Positions 25,295 through 34,549 of a DNA stretch of 64,000 nt are shown in pieces; the stretch's first letter is position 1, and every line of letters begins with the position of its first letter. The stretch is from Roseburia sp. (GTDB taxonomy: Bacteria; Bacillota; Clostridia; Lachnospirales; Lachnospiraceae). The translations under genes were made by a program, and so were the position numbers. The stretch spans positions 537 to 64,536 of the forward strand of contig DMYD01000014.1 of the NCBI GenBank assembly GCA_003483745.1, given 5' to 3'. Under the pieces are notes generated by a model. The model was given only the letters and a program-made list of their open reading frames with translations. It had not been told where the DNA came from and did not search any database.

Positions 25295-25422
25295 AAAGAG
25301 TCGCTTGCGACTCTTTCGCGCCCGAGCGGTGCTGTTTACAGCAAACTTCATCTCCGCGAGGTGCGCGTCCCGCCCAGAGGGCTTTTTCATTCATAGGACG
25401 TAATTTCCTATGAATGAAAAAA
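25295..25422 (-). repeat. dispersed structured repeat, copy 1 (inside the trp T-box leader)
   Basis: About 89% identical to 60072-60199, with no gap. It holds the stem AAAGAGTCGC/GCGACTCTTT, a central CTGTTTACAG segment, and a terminal stem TTTTTCATTCATAGGA/TCCTATGAATGAAAAA. Read on the minus strand it begins in the T-tract of a terminator hairpin and carries a frame starting MKKPSGRDAHLAEMKF at 25390. It interrupts the T-box leader between the structural stems and the antiterminator. Confidence 0.85.
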
Positions 25423-25453
25423 AACGGATATTTCCAGAAACTGGAAATATCCG
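25417..25453 (-). terminator. extra terminator hairpin inside the trp leader
   Basis: CGGATATTTCCAG and CTGGAAATATCCG form a perfect 13-bp stem with a three-base loop, followed by eight Ts on the minus strand. It is a strong intrinsic terminator upstream of the canonical T-box. The preceding GATTGGTGGCGG is only weakly T-box-like: it lacks the conserved ACC after the UGGN. Confidence 0.8.
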
Positions 25454-25711
25454 CCACCAATCTTGTCTGACCTCATCCGACACAGAACAGCTGCTTTTCC
25501 CTGCTGTCCGATATCTTCCCTCTGTAACGTGAGGACACGGCATCCGCTACTGACCATACCAACCGGTACGTTGTTCGCTTTGCTCTCGCAAACCCATTCC
25601 TTTCATATTCATCTGTCCGTTTCCACCAGCCACGGACTCTCTGTGAGATATCCTATGAAGTACTCTCTTTGCTCAACGATTTAACGTCTCTTTGTTTTTT
25701 TAATTGTTTTG

Positions 25712-25740
25712 ATTTTAGCATGGTAAAGTGGTAATGTCAA
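25712..25740 (-). promoter_or_regulatory. trp operon promoter
   Basis: TTGACA (25740-25735), exactly 17 bases, TAAAAT (25717-25712): a near-consensus housekeeping promoter. It overlaps the last codons of the yfhO-like gene. Transcription would start about 110 bases upstream of the Trp specifier. Confidence 0.85.
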
Positions 25741-28318
25741 GAATTTTTTTAATTTTCCATATCATCATTCCCAATGCAATGACGCTTATAAAAATACCCA
25801 TGTAAAGACCTCTCGGTATATATCTAATCTCAATGCTGTGTTCACCCGGTTTTACCGGTATGATGAGCATCTGATGATCATTTTCTATGATTTCAGTCTG
25901 TTCTCCATCCACAGATACATGCCACCCGGTATCATATGGAATCGAAAGCATCAGGTATCTGTCCTCTTTAACATCATTCGTACACTGTATCACGATATCC
26001 TGCTCTTTTTTCATCCTCACATCAACCTTCTGTGCCTGCACCATTTTTGCATATGTCTCTAAAACATCCGTACGCTCCACCGCAAGAGCCACTGTTTCTC
26101 CTCTGAACGCTTCATCTTCGCCTGGATAAAACCGTACATATACCTGATCTTCCGGCGTCAGTTCCCCGAGTTTTTTTACTCCATCTCTCTGACCGCTCAG
26201 ATCCTGTTCTTTTCCATTCAGAATCATTTTTACCGTTGATACACCGTGCATGCCATCCTCAAGACAGGTATCTTTTCCCTTATACCAGTCCTTTGTCACA
26301 CCGGACAGATCGTCCTGAAGATATGCGCAGCCTTTTTCCGAAACCTTTATGCAATACTCAATATATGCTTCTTCACTCTCATTTTCCCTTACATATTTTC
26401 CTTCTTCATCCGGCACGGCATTCCGTATATCATTCATTTCAAGCGATCCCACGGAAAAAACATCCTCATCATATCCGACAGATAAACTGTGCAACAGTTC
26501 ATTTTCATAATCAAAAAGCGACAGTTTTTCCGGTTCTATCTCCAGAACAAACTCATCCATCAGATATGCGATTGGAAATTCTGCTCTGTTTTTCCAGACC
26601 GTCAATCCATTTTCCTCATATACTTCCTCGTAAGGCGCACCGTACTGTTCTGACGATATCAGATAGCGCACCCCAAGCAATGCATCCGAAACACTATCCG
26701 CACCGGTACCATACGACATTCCATATTTAATGCTATACCGGTATCCCATATTTTTTGCCAGAAGCTGTGTCGTCGACTTTTCCAAAGACGTATAAGACTC
26801 AAGTGCATATACATTCCACAAAAGCCCATCATTATTTGCAAATCTCGCATCCCCTGTCAGAACGGTTCTGAAGAAATCTTTATCCTGCTTCACCTGCTCT
26901 ATCAGCGGACCTGTCCTGTCTATATAACTATTCCACTCATCTGTCGTTGTCGCTGCCTGATAAGCTGCTGAGTTCAGATAAAGAGTTCCTGCATTTAGAA
27001 TTAATTCCGGAGCAAGAACACATAAAAAAAGTATTCTGCCTTTCCGATGTACAACTATCATAAGTAAAACATAAATACCTGTCAGTAAAAAATTAAGCCA
27101 GAATCCTGCCTCATGTAATGTACGGTAACCGGCAAAGAACAATAACACCAAAACTGCAGCATAAATAACCTTACCGGTCTTCTTTTCTTTTTCCTGTTTT
27201 TCTTCCCATACAATAAATCCCTGATATGCCAGTTCGATCAGCAGAAAAATGAACAAAAAAGAAAATCTGTATGGTGATCCCATCGGAGGCTGCATGCCAT
27301 GCCACAAACAGTTTAGATTGTTGTATTTAAATGATACTGCAAATACTGCAAACAGCAATGTATATGCTATTTTACTTTTTATCGCTTCTTTTGAAAAGAT
27401 AAAATAGTACACCACAAACACAAATGCCAGAACGCTTCCATAGAGCAGTGGTTTGCCGGCTGTCATCTGTCCCTCATTTATCTCTCCGCAAAAAATTGCA
27501 CGAATCAGATCGCTGTATCCTAAGAGTACTGTTTTATCTGAAAGCACCTTTTGCAGATCACTGTCTGTTTTTCCTCCATTAAGTGCAAAAAATACCGGAA
27601 GTGCCACCCCGGCTGCAAGCATCCCACCCATCAATGACGCTGCATGATATCTTAAAATCTCTCTCAACCGGCACTTGTGTCCTGAGATCAGCAGCAGGTA
27701 GCACCAAAAATATAATACAGAGAAAATACAGATCATATATCCTGTGTAAAAATTTGTTATCACAGCCAGGGCAACCATACAAATATATAAAATATCTTTA
27801 CCCTCATCCACCAGCTTTTCGATTCCCCATACCATAAGCGGCAGTATGATCAGTGCATCCATCCAGAAAATGTTAAACTGATATCCTACAACATATGCAT
27901 TTAACGCATACGCACATGAAAAAAGCAGCGCCCCGTATCCCGCCTTTCTTCCTGCAAGAAATGTATACATTGTCAGACCGCTGGCTCCTGTCTTGCACAA
28001 TGCTATGATCATGATCCCAATATAAATATTCTTTCTATCAAAAAAATAAATGAGCAGATTAAACGGGCTCAGCAGATAATATGCAAGAACTCCCGGCATT
28101 TCTCCACCAATTGCGCGGGAAAATGAATAAACTCCTGACGCCTGTCCATGCAGAATATCCCTCAAATGACAAAAAAATGCTGTATACTGCCACTTCATAT
28201 CCCAGATCAGAAGCGTATTTTTACCAAAAGGGAACTGTCTCCAAAGTGCATATATAATTACCCACAAAAATACCGGCAGAGCAAATGCCCCGATGTACCA
28301 GGCTTGTTTCATTTTCAA
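25715..28318 (-). CDS. YfhO-family polytopic membrane protein
   Basis: An 867-residue protein with about 12 helices in the first 430 residues, a large extracellular domain, and a final helix (MGIFISVIALGMMIW) followed by a lysine-rich tail. The N-terminus (FPFGKNTLLIWDMKWQYTAF) and the late MLSIPYDTGWHVSVDGE and YIPRGLYMGIFIS segments are typical of YfhO, a GT-C-like family linked to glycosylation of lipoteichoic acid or other cell-surface polymers. The start is TTG 28318, eight bases after GGAG, with an ATG two codons inside. The trp promoter lies in its last codons. Confidence 0.88.
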   Translation of the reverse strand: MKMKQAWYIGAFALPVFLWVIIYALWRQFPFGKNTLLIWDMKWQYTAFFCHLRDILHGQASGVYSFSRAIGGEMPGVLAYYLLSPFNLLIYFFDRKNIYIGIMIIALCKTGASGLTMYTFLAGRKAGYGALLFSCAYALNAYVVGYQFNIFWMDALIILPLMVWGIEKLVDEGKDILYICMVALAVITNFYTGYMICIFSVLYFWCYLLLISGHKCRLREILRYHAASLMGGMLAAGVALPVFFALNGGKTDSDLQKVLSDKTVLLGYSDLIRAIFCGEINEGQMTAGKPLLYGSVLAFVFVVYYFIFSKEAIKSKIAYTLLFAVFAVSFKYNNLNCLWHGMQPPMGSPYRFSFLFIFLLIELAYQGFIVWEEKQEKEKKTGKVIYAAVLVLLFFAGYRTLHEAGFWLNFLLTGIYVLLMIVVHRKGRILFLCVLAPELILNAGTLYLNSAAYQAATTTDEWNSYIDRTGPLIEQVKQDKDFFRTVLTGDARFANNDGLLWNVYALESYTSLEKSTTQLLAKNMGYRYSIKYGMSYGTGADSVSDALLGVRYLISSEQYGAPYEEVYEENGLTVWKNRAEFPIAYLMDEFVLEIEPEKLSLFDYENELLHSLSVGYDEDVFSVGSLEMNDIRNAVPDEEGKYVRENESEEAYIEYCIKVSEKGCAYLQDDLSGVTKDWYKGKDTCLEDGMHGVSTVKMILNGKEQDLSGQRDGVKKLGELTPEDQVYVRFYPGEDEAFRGETVALAVERTDVLETYAKMVQAQKVDVRMKKEQDIVIQCTNDVKEDRYLMLSIPYDTGWHVSVDGEQTEIIENDHQMLIIPVKPGEHSIEIRYIPRGLYMGIFISVIALGMMIWKIKKILDITTLPC

Positions 28319-28421
28319 AATATTGACTCCATTTCTATATTCTCGTGGACATTATACTTTATTTACTTCAATTTTTCCATCACTGATCTCCGTTAATACA
28401 TTTGCCTGCCAGAATCCTGCT

Positions 28422-29015
28422 TCACATTTTTTTATAGTATCTATATTCCATCTCCATCCCCGGAAACTGCCGTCTGATCTTTTTTTCATAGACTTCCATC
28501 AGTACATCCAGATCTGTCCGCGTCAAAAGATGTGCCCCGTCACAGCCTAACGCTTTCTTTACACACTCCGGTCTGTGGCAGACCTCATCCACACTTCCTC
28601 CGACGGCATGAAGTCCCATGACGATCACGACTTTATCACTTTCCTCATACACTGCAGGCTCCCATGTTTCCGGTGCTTTTGCCGCCTTATGTGCGGCGCC
28701 GTCTGCTTCGATCAGGACAATATCTGCCTCTTTGCATACTGCAGTAAGCTGTTCTATGCTCAATGTTTTAAATTTTTCAGATAATGTTGTGCCACACACA
28801 CAGCTTCCATTTTTTTTCAAAGCCACAGCTACTTCCTCCCGCAGCCTCTCACAACTTTTCTCCCTGCCATCAATGAACACCCGGTCTTTTGGCACATACA
28901 TATGCGTTGTAGTTGTGATCATGACTTTTTTCCCTTCGTTTACATACGCTGCAGCATCCTGATAAATGCTGCTGGTCTTTCCGCCGGCTCCGACGTAGGA
29001 TATGATATATGACAT
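28422..29015 (-). CDS. yqeC: YqeC-like selenium-dependent molybdenum hydroxylase accessory protein
   Basis: A 197-residue P-loop protein: YVGAGGKTSSIYQDA at residues 7-21 is the nucleotide-binding loop, TTTTHMYVPKD near 35 and VLIEADGAAHKAAKAPETWEP near 100-120 are the YqeC signature. The family is associated with maturation of selenium-dependent molybdenum hydroxylases. It is somewhat short at the C-terminus compared with typical members (~220-250). No selD, xdh-type or mocA-like gene is in this window, so it is an orphan here. It lies upstream of the yfhO-like gene by about 100 bp. Confidence 0.85.
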   Translation of the reverse strand: MSYIISYVGAGGKTSSIYQDAAAYVNEGKKVMITTTTHMYVPKDRVFIDGREKSCERLREEVAVALKKNGSCVCGTTLSEKFKTLSIEQLTAVCKEADIVLIEADGAAHKAAKAPETWEPAVYEESDKVVIVMGLHAVGGSVDEVCHRPECVKKALGCDGAHLLTRTDLDVLMEVYEKKIRRQFPGMEMEYRYYKKM

Positions 29016-29052
29016 TTTTTCCCCTTATATTTTTTATTCAAACTAATTTAAT

Positions 29053-29214
29053 TTACACTACTTTTGCCAAAACCTTTCTCCGCAGCAACGTATATGCGAT
29101 CACAAGCACCCGGTTCAGCCGTGTGTTGGCAACACCCGCAGCAATCAGGCTGTAAAGCGGACGCTCACTGTCCCCGATGTCCCTGCGGATCGACGAACCA
29201 AAATCATAGAGCAT
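29053..29214 (-). CDS. possible 53-residue ORF coupled to the alpha-galactosidase gene
   Basis: Starts at an ATG 11 bases inside the 3' end of the GH36 gene and ends at TAA 29055-29053. The protein begins MLYDFGSSIRRDIGDSERPL and is Arg/Leu-rich towards its end. I do not recognise it and there is no clear ribosome site. It may be a spurious frame, a remnant, or a small coupled protein. Confidence 0.25.
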   Translation of the reverse strand: MLYDFGSSIRRDIGDSERPLYSLIAAGVANTRLNRVLVIAYTLLRRKVLAKVV

Positions 29215-31612
29215 GATCTTCGAAATCCGCTTCCATAAAATACATCCGCGCCCCGAAGTCCTGAAAATATCTCACATTTTCGTTATATCCATTGCCGGAA
29301 AATGCCGGTTTCAACTTCACGCCGCCATACATCAGAGTATCACCGTATGCCGTGATGTCCTCCTTTTCCCCGTCCATTTTTACAAACTTTGCAACAAGAT
29401 TGTGTGCAATCGAATCCTGTCTGATATGGACCGGTGATACGGTGTTGACCAGATCCCCGAACTCTTTGACATTGTATTTTAAAGAACGGTTATAAAAATG
29501 ATACTTCTTTTCCTCACAGAGTCCCTGTGGTTTATAATACCCGAACTGCGTGTTTGGCACAACGAGCTTTTGCAAGACAAAGCCGGCCGCCTTCGACTGA
29601 TCCGGCGAGACGCACGTCCATTCCGTCACATTGCCGTCATCATTCCAGAGGACACTGTTTTTTCCAAATGCATTTCCACTTTCGTTCCCTGTAAAACTCC
29701 TGCCGCGGTAAAAAGTTCCCTGCTGCAGTACGCTGCGCCATTTTTTATAGAGAGTGATCTGCGCTTTGATGGCTTCCCGCTCTTCTTTTTTCAGATCGCA
29801 GAAATTGCACTCATATCCGAGCAGTCCAAACGCTGCAACCGCAAATCTTGTTTCAAGCGGTGTCGTTCGCAATGTCTGATGGTTCGGGCATCCGGATACG
29901 TGTGCACTGATCACAGAGAGCGGATAACCGTAACTGTATCCGGTCTGGATCTCGGCTCGGCAGAGTGCATCCGTATCATCACTCGCCCAGATCTGAGTGA
30001 AATAGCAGAGCATACCAAGGTCAAAACGGTTGCCACCCGCGGCGCAACCCTCAAATAAAATGTCCGGGAATCTTGCCGTCAGTTCTTTCAGGCAACGGTA
30101 AAGTCCCATCACATACCGGTGTGCCACCTCTCCCTGCCTGTCAGGACGGATGCTCTGCGAAAAATAATCCGAAAATGTACGGTTCATATCCCATTTTACA
30201 TAGGAAATGTCCGCAGAGGAAAATACTCTGCCCATCTCCTCAATGATGTGGTCCTGTACCTCTTTATTCGTCAGATCAAGGATTCTCTGATTGCGTCCCT
30301 CCGAATGTGCCTTTCCCGGAATCTCGATCACCCATTCCGGATGGCTGCGGTAGAGATCACTGTCCACATTGACCATCTCCGGTTCCACCCAGATTCCAAA
30401 ATCCATGCCAAGTGCTTTTATTTTATCTGCAATTCCTTTTAAACCACCCGGCAGTTTCTTTGGATTTGGCTGCCAGTCTCCCAGTGATCTCGTGTCATTA
30501 TCACGTTTTGCAAACCAGCCGTCATCCATGACAAAAAGTTCAATGCCCGCCTCTTTTCCCGCCTTTGCAAGCGGGAGCAATTTTCTTTCATTGATGTCAA
30601 AGTAAGCTGCCTCCCAGCTGTTTAAGAGCACCGGACGTTCCTTTTTCTTCCAGACTCCCCTTACAATGTGTTCCCGCACAAAACGGTGCATATTCTGGCT
30701 CATGGCATTATATCCACCTGATGCGTAGGTCATTACCGCCTCCGGCGCCTCAAAACTCTCCCCTGACTCAAGTGTAAAACTAAACGACTGCGGATTGATC
30801 CCGGATACGATCCTTACTTTTCCAAAACTGCCGACCTCCGCCGCCTCATAGTGATTGCCGCTGTAGATCAGGTTAAATCCAAAACATTCTCCCGCATCCT
30901 CCGTGGTGTGCTCTTTCCCGAGCATTACAAAGGGATTGGCACGACTCGACGAAGTTCCCGTGTAAGAGGCATTTACATATTTTCCCGGCACCAGCCGCAC
31001 ATCCGTGCGCCCCATCTCACGCGCCCATGCACCGTGAAATGTCGTAAACACATAGTCGGACGGCTCTAAGTCAAGCTGTAAACTCATCAGGCGGTTCAAC
31101 TTTACCGCATCCCCGCTCTCATTGATGAGTTTTGCACTCCTTGTAATCACATCACAGTCCTCATAGACATAATAGTGAAGTTCTAAGACGACTCCACTGT
31201 TTTTATCGCGCAGTGTCACACTAAGCCGCTCCACCTCACCGGACTCATCATACGATCCCGGAAGTGTCTCAAATTCTTCCTTTCCGGTTCCCTGTTCAAA
31301 TTTTTCAAACAGGAAATCAGACGTTTCACTTCCATCGGAAAGTGTCAGTTCCACAAAAGGCTCCCTGATATCGCCTTTCCCCAAAGAGGACATCTCAAGA
31401 CATGTGTCCTCTAAGGAAAACTGCGGATGTCCGCTGTCATAAATATTGGTATTGCCTGGCGCAAATGCATGCTGTTCCATCAGTCCGTCTATGGATGGAT
31501 GAATCTTTCTTCCATAGTATAAGTGCTCTAAATGTCCGGTTTCCATAATACGGAACAGATAAGAAGTATGTCTGGTATGCAGGGAAAACAACTGATTTTC
31601 AACTGTAATCAT
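29204..31612 (-). CDS. alpha-galactosidase, GH36
   Basis: An 802-residue retaining alpha-galactosidase without signal peptide, so cytoplasmic, acting on imported galactosides such as melibiose or raffinose-type sugars. The barrel motifs are visible: LNSWEAAYFDI near residue 328, LFVMDDGWFAKRDND near 353, GIWVEPEMVN near 408, the nucleophile aspartate in YVKWDMNRTFSDY near 476, and the acid/base in WASDDTDALCR near 544. The ATG overlaps the stop of the GPH transporter gene by four bases, so transport and cleavage are coupled. It is the last main gene of the TetR-linked operon. Confidence 0.95.
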   Translation of the reverse strand: MITVENQLFSLHTRHTSYLFRIMETGHLEHLYYGRKIHPSIDGLMEQHAFAPGNTNIYDSGHPQFSLEDTCLEMSSLGKGDIREPFVELTLSDGSETSDFLFEKFEQGTGKEEFETLPGSYDESGEVERLSVTLRDKNSGVVLELHYYVYEDCDVITRSAKLINESGDAVKLNRLMSLQLDLEPSDYVFTTFHGAWAREMGRTDVRLVPGKYVNASYTGTSSSRANPFVMLGKEHTTEDAGECFGFNLIYSGNHYEAAEVGSFGKVRIVSGINPQSFSFTLESGESFEAPEAVMTYASGGYNAMSQNMHRFVREHIVRGVWKKKERPVLLNSWEAAYFDINERKLLPLAKAGKEAGIELFVMDDGWFAKRDNDTRSLGDWQPNPKKLPGGLKGIADKIKALGMDFGIWVEPEMVNVDSDLYRSHPEWVIEIPGKAHSEGRNQRILDLTNKEVQDHIIEEMGRVFSSADISYVKWDMNRTFSDYFSQSIRPDRQGEVAHRYVMGLYRCLKELTARFPDILFEGCAAGGNRFDLGMLCYFTQIWASDDTDALCRAEIQTGYSYGYPLSVISAHVSGCPNHQTLRTTPLETRFAVAAFGLLGYECNFCDLKKEEREAIKAQITLYKKWRSVLQQGTFYRGRSFTGNESGNAFGKNSVLWNDDGNVTEWTCVSPDQSKAAGFVLQKLVVPNTQFGYYKPQGLCEEKKYHFYNRSLKYNVKEFGDLVNTVSPVHIRQDSIAHNLVAKFVKMDGEKEDITAYGDTLMYGGVKLKPAFSGNGYNENVRYFQDFGARMYFMEADFEDHAL

Positions 31613-32982
31613 GCTTTTTTCATCTCCTTGATCTCTTTTGCGATTTCTTCCACTTTCTGCTCACTTAAAATATACTTTTTTCGAAAATAAAACACTGCAA
31701 CAAGCAGCCCTGCAATCGGGAACACCGTCATGGTCAGGCGCAGTCCTGCGACCGAACTTCCCGCTGCCGCAACTGCTGCTCCGTCCGTATTCTGACTTAA
31801 ATTGCAGACGGTCAGGCAGATCGATGCCACAAGTGCCGCTACACCGGAAGCAAGTTTTACAACAAAGGTCTGCATGGAAAAGATCACGCTCTCATCCCTC
31901 CTGTGATTCTTCCACTCACCGTAATCGACCGTATTCGCAAGAAATACCGTTGTTAGGACGGATAACATTCCATTTGCAGAAAAAATAAAAAATGCAGGAA
32001 CAAACAGCAGGTACAGGTTTGACATATTGCCAAACATTAAGATCAGAAGAACTGCATATCCTAAAATCGCCATTGCAAAACTGGTATAAAACACCTGGAT
32101 TGTTCCCAAAAATTTACGCAGGATCGGGAAAAACAGCATCATTGCAAGGATCTGCATCGCTCCGCCAAACGTATTAAATAAGGTGTAGGCGTTGTACCAG
32201 CCGTCGCCGCCAAAGTCATACTTGAAAAAATAAATAACGAGGTTTGATGTAATGTAAATCGAGCAGTTGATCAAAACGATTGTCACAACGACCGTCATCG
32301 CCTGATCGTTCTGTAACAGGGAACGGAACATCTGTCCAACCGAAGGTGCCTCCACATCGACAGTGGATTTTTCTTTGATGTTTAAACAGGTGATCAAAAT
32401 AAATACAAAAAACAAAATTGCAACTACAAGGGCAAACCATTTGAACCCAACGCGCTCATTTTCCTGTCCCAATATATAGACGCACTTCATGGTGATGATC
32501 GTCACGATCGCAGAGCCGACTCCGGCGCAGGAACGCGCAAGCGTGGAAAGTCCCTCTCTCTCTTTTCCACCCTCTGTAAAAGCCGGGATCATCGACCAGT
32601 ACGGAATATCCATCATGGTGTATGTAACACCCCACAAAATATAAGTCACTGCCGCATATACCACCAGTCCGTTTCCGTCGAGTTTTGGCGGTGCTGCAAA
32701 CATCAGATACAAAACCACAGCATTCGTCAGTGTCCCGATAAACAGCCATGGGCGGAATTTTCCCCATTTTGTACGTGTCTTTGCAACGATTACACCCATG
32801 ATCGGATCGTTAAATGCATCAAACACACGCGCTGCCATCAGAATGATTCCCATTGCGATCGCACTGACGCCTAAAATATCCTGATAATAATATAAAACAT
32901 AACTTGCCGAAAACATATAGACCATATCTTTTCCGACCGCCCCAAGTCCGTATGAGACTTTCTCTTTTCCTGTTAATGTCAT
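31609..32982 (-). CDS. GPH-family glycoside/cation symporter
   Basis: A 457-residue MFS-type transporter with 12 helices. LTGKEKVSYGLGAVGKDMVY at the N-terminus, ARVFDAFNDPIMGVIVAKTR near residue 48-67 with the cation-site aspartates, and YILWGVTYTMMDIPYWSMIP near 110-130 are family hallmarks (MelB/XynB/UidB type). It should import a glycoside, probably an alpha-galactoside or the GH2 substrate, with a cation. It lies between the GT-B-like gene and the GH36 gene, overlapping the latter. Confidence 0.94.
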   Translation of the reverse strand: MTLTGKEKVSYGLGAVGKDMVYMFSASYVLYYYQDILGVSAIAMGIILMAARVFDAFNDPIMGVIVAKTRTKWGKFRPWLFIGTLTNAVVLYLMFAAPPKLDGNGLVVYAAVTYILWGVTYTMMDIPYWSMIPAFTEGGKEREGLSTLARSCAGVGSAIVTIITMKCVYILGQENERVGFKWFALVVAILFFVFILITCLNIKEKSTVDVEAPSVGQMFRSLLQNDQAMTVVVTIVLINCSIYITSNLVIYFFKYDFGGDGWYNAYTLFNTFGGAMQILAMMLFFPILRKFLGTIQVFYTSFAMAILGYAVLLILMFGNMSNLYLLFVPAFFIFSANGMLSVLTTVFLANTVDYGEWKNHRRDESVIFSMQTFVVKLASGVAALVASICLTVCNLSQNTDGAAVAAAGSSVAGLRLTMTVFPIAGLLVAVFYFRKKYILSEQKVEEIAKEIKEMKKA

Positions 32983-33009
32983 ATCCGATTTTCCTCCCTT
33001 AAATTTTTT

Positions 33010-34470
33010 CTATTTCATCGAAAATGCAAGTTCCACAACCTTATATGCCCCGTCATAGATTCCCGCTTCTTTATTTTTTACAATGTTGTCACACATATCG
33101 CAGAGCAATGTTTTTTCTTCCAGAAACAGTTTCATCATCTGAAGCGTGTGTGGGATATCCCTGCACTCTAATGTACCATCGCCGATCTCCGCGGAATGGA
33201 TCGCTCCCCACTGTTCGTGTCCTCCAACACGCCTGATAAAAAGTTTCGGCACCGGATAAAATGAAAGCTCACTCGGCTTTGTGACGAGCACATCGCAGCT
33301 TCGCATCAGAAGATTCGTGCAATATACTGCCTCAAAAATATTTTCATGCCAGAAGCCGTGGATTCCGATAATATCTTTGTTAAGCGCATCCTCCGCAAAT
33401 TTTTTCGTATCCTCCCAGTCATTAAAATGTTCTTTCACATAATGTCCCATCTCCGGGATTTCCTTTAAAAGTTCCTCCCAGACATTGCGGTAATCGCCAA
33501 CATTGACATAAAGTGCCGCTTTCTTTTCTTTGATCTGTGGCAGCAGAAAACGGATGATCTCTGCAAAAATTTCTTTCTGTGCACCGGCACCTCCGATCGT
33601 CAAGAGAAAACGCATCGGTTTTCCCTCTTCTTTTCTCTGTTTTCTCGCTGCGCAGTCTGTCTCGATATTGCTGACAAGCTCATGGTCGACGTAATGTCCG
33701 GTATAAAAAAGAGCATCTTCCGGCATCGGATTCAACACATCATTTCCCTGCATTCCATTTAAAATGCGGTATCCCTGGTATGCATAATGCGTCTGCACCG
33801 TGTGAATGCTGCCTTCCGCTAAATGAAGCGCCATCTGCCAGTTGTCCGGAATTGCATTGACCACATATTTCATTCCGGCATGAAGTGCAGCCTGTGCCGG
33901 CCATACATGTGTTGCGACGACCGGGATATCCTTTGGGATATTCGCATACACCGGAGCCATCAGTTCTGCATTTTTCTGATCCGCTGCATTGTAGGTCAGT
34001 TTGCGGAATCCCTCATAGTTCATCGGCTCCCATACCAGACGGTTAAACAGTCTGCTCTTCTGTGACAGGCGGGAACCCATGGAGTAAAGATCATTCTGTG
34101 CACCGATCACTTTGGTACAGGTGGTCTGTCCGTAAGAATTCAGATCCATCCAGTACGGTTCATAGCCCAGCGCATGCGCCGCGGAAGCGATTGCCATAGA
34201 AATGCGGTAATGGCCAAATCCCATACGGATATTTCCAACAATGATTCCTTTCTCCGTATGAAAATCCGCTGCGCCCTCTTCTCCCACACGGATATCAGAG
34301 ACACCAAGTTCCGGTCCGATATAAGGATTTGCCTTGATCGAGGTCGGATAATTTTTTGTGCTGTCATCCCCGAATTTACGAATAAATTTCTGCTTCGACC
34401 GGACTGCTTTTCGATAGGCACCCGGTGCTATGTTGTTTCCAAAAATCTGTTTTGATCGTTCCTGCATCAT
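33010..34470 (-). CDS. unrecognised GT-B-like protein in a glycoside operon
   Basis: I cannot assign a known family with confidence. The 486-residue protein has no signal peptide or membrane segment. IVGNIRMGFGHYRISMAIAS at residues 77-96 resembles the N-terminal Gly/His loop of MurG and MGDG-synthase-type GT-B transferases. MRFLLTIGGAGAQKEIF near 285-300 looks like the start of the second Rossmann domain, and VTKPSELSFYPVPKLFIRR near 400, with GGHEQWGA after it, resembles the donor-binding loop of GT28. It lies between the GH2 and transporter genes. Roles could be a glycosyltransferase, or a phosphorylase-like or epimerase-like enzyme that uses the same fold. Function is open. Confidence 0.6.
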   Translation of the reverse strand: MMQERSKQIFGNNIAPGAYRKAVRSKQKFIRKFGDDSTKNYPTSIKANPYIGPELGVSDIRVGEEGAADFHTEKGIIVGNIRMGFGHYRISMAIASAAHALGYEPYWMDLNSYGQTTCTKVIGAQNDLYSMGSRLSQKSRLFNRLVWEPMNYEGFRKLTYNAADQKNAELMAPVYANIPKDIPVVATHVWPAQAALHAGMKYVVNAIPDNWQMALHLAEGSIHTVQTHYAYQGYRILNGMQGNDVLNPMPEDALFYTGHYVDHELVSNIETDCAARKQRKEEGKPMRFLLTIGGAGAQKEIFAEIIRFLLPQIKEKKAALYVNVGDYRNVWEELLKEIPEMGHYVKEHFNDWEDTKKFAEDALNKDIIGIHGFWHENIFEAVYCTNLLMRSCDVLVTKPSELSFYPVPKLFIRRVGGHEQWGAIHSAEIGDGTLECRDIPHTLQMMKLFLEEKTLLCDMCDNIVKNKEAGIYDGAYKVVELAFSMK

Positions 34471-34549
34471 CTACTACTTCCTTCCTTATTTTGTGTTTAT
34501 TTAAATTCATTTCAAATTTTCTTTTCAAATTGTAAATCACAGTGACTGT

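Larger units (their letters stand above)
25203..25700 (-). promoter_or_regulatory. T-box leader of the trp operon, tryptophan specifier
   Basis: The canonical T-box AGGGTGGCACCGCG is at 25262-25249. Its UGGC would pair with the GCCA end expected of tRNA-Trp. Upstream, the Stem I region holds CCGTGGCTGGTGGAAACGG (about 25638-25620), and a specifier loop with AATGGGT whose UGG (25596-25594) is the tryptophan codon. Uncharged tRNA-Trp would stabilise the antiterminator and let RNA polymerase into trpE. The distance from specifier to T-box is about 335 bases, far above the usual range. The excess is a hairpin plus a 128-bp repeat (25295-25453). Confidence 0.9.

Noticed and set aside
25133..25390. 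85-residue ORF ahead of trpE
   Set aside because: It runs through the repeat, T-box and terminator. Only its first part is shared with the other repeat copy, so it is treated as repeat-borne, not as a gene.
25441..25475. A second T-box sequence at the first terminator in the trp leader
   Set aside because: GATTGGTGGCGG contains TGG but lacks the conserved ACC after the UGGN, so it is at best a remnant.
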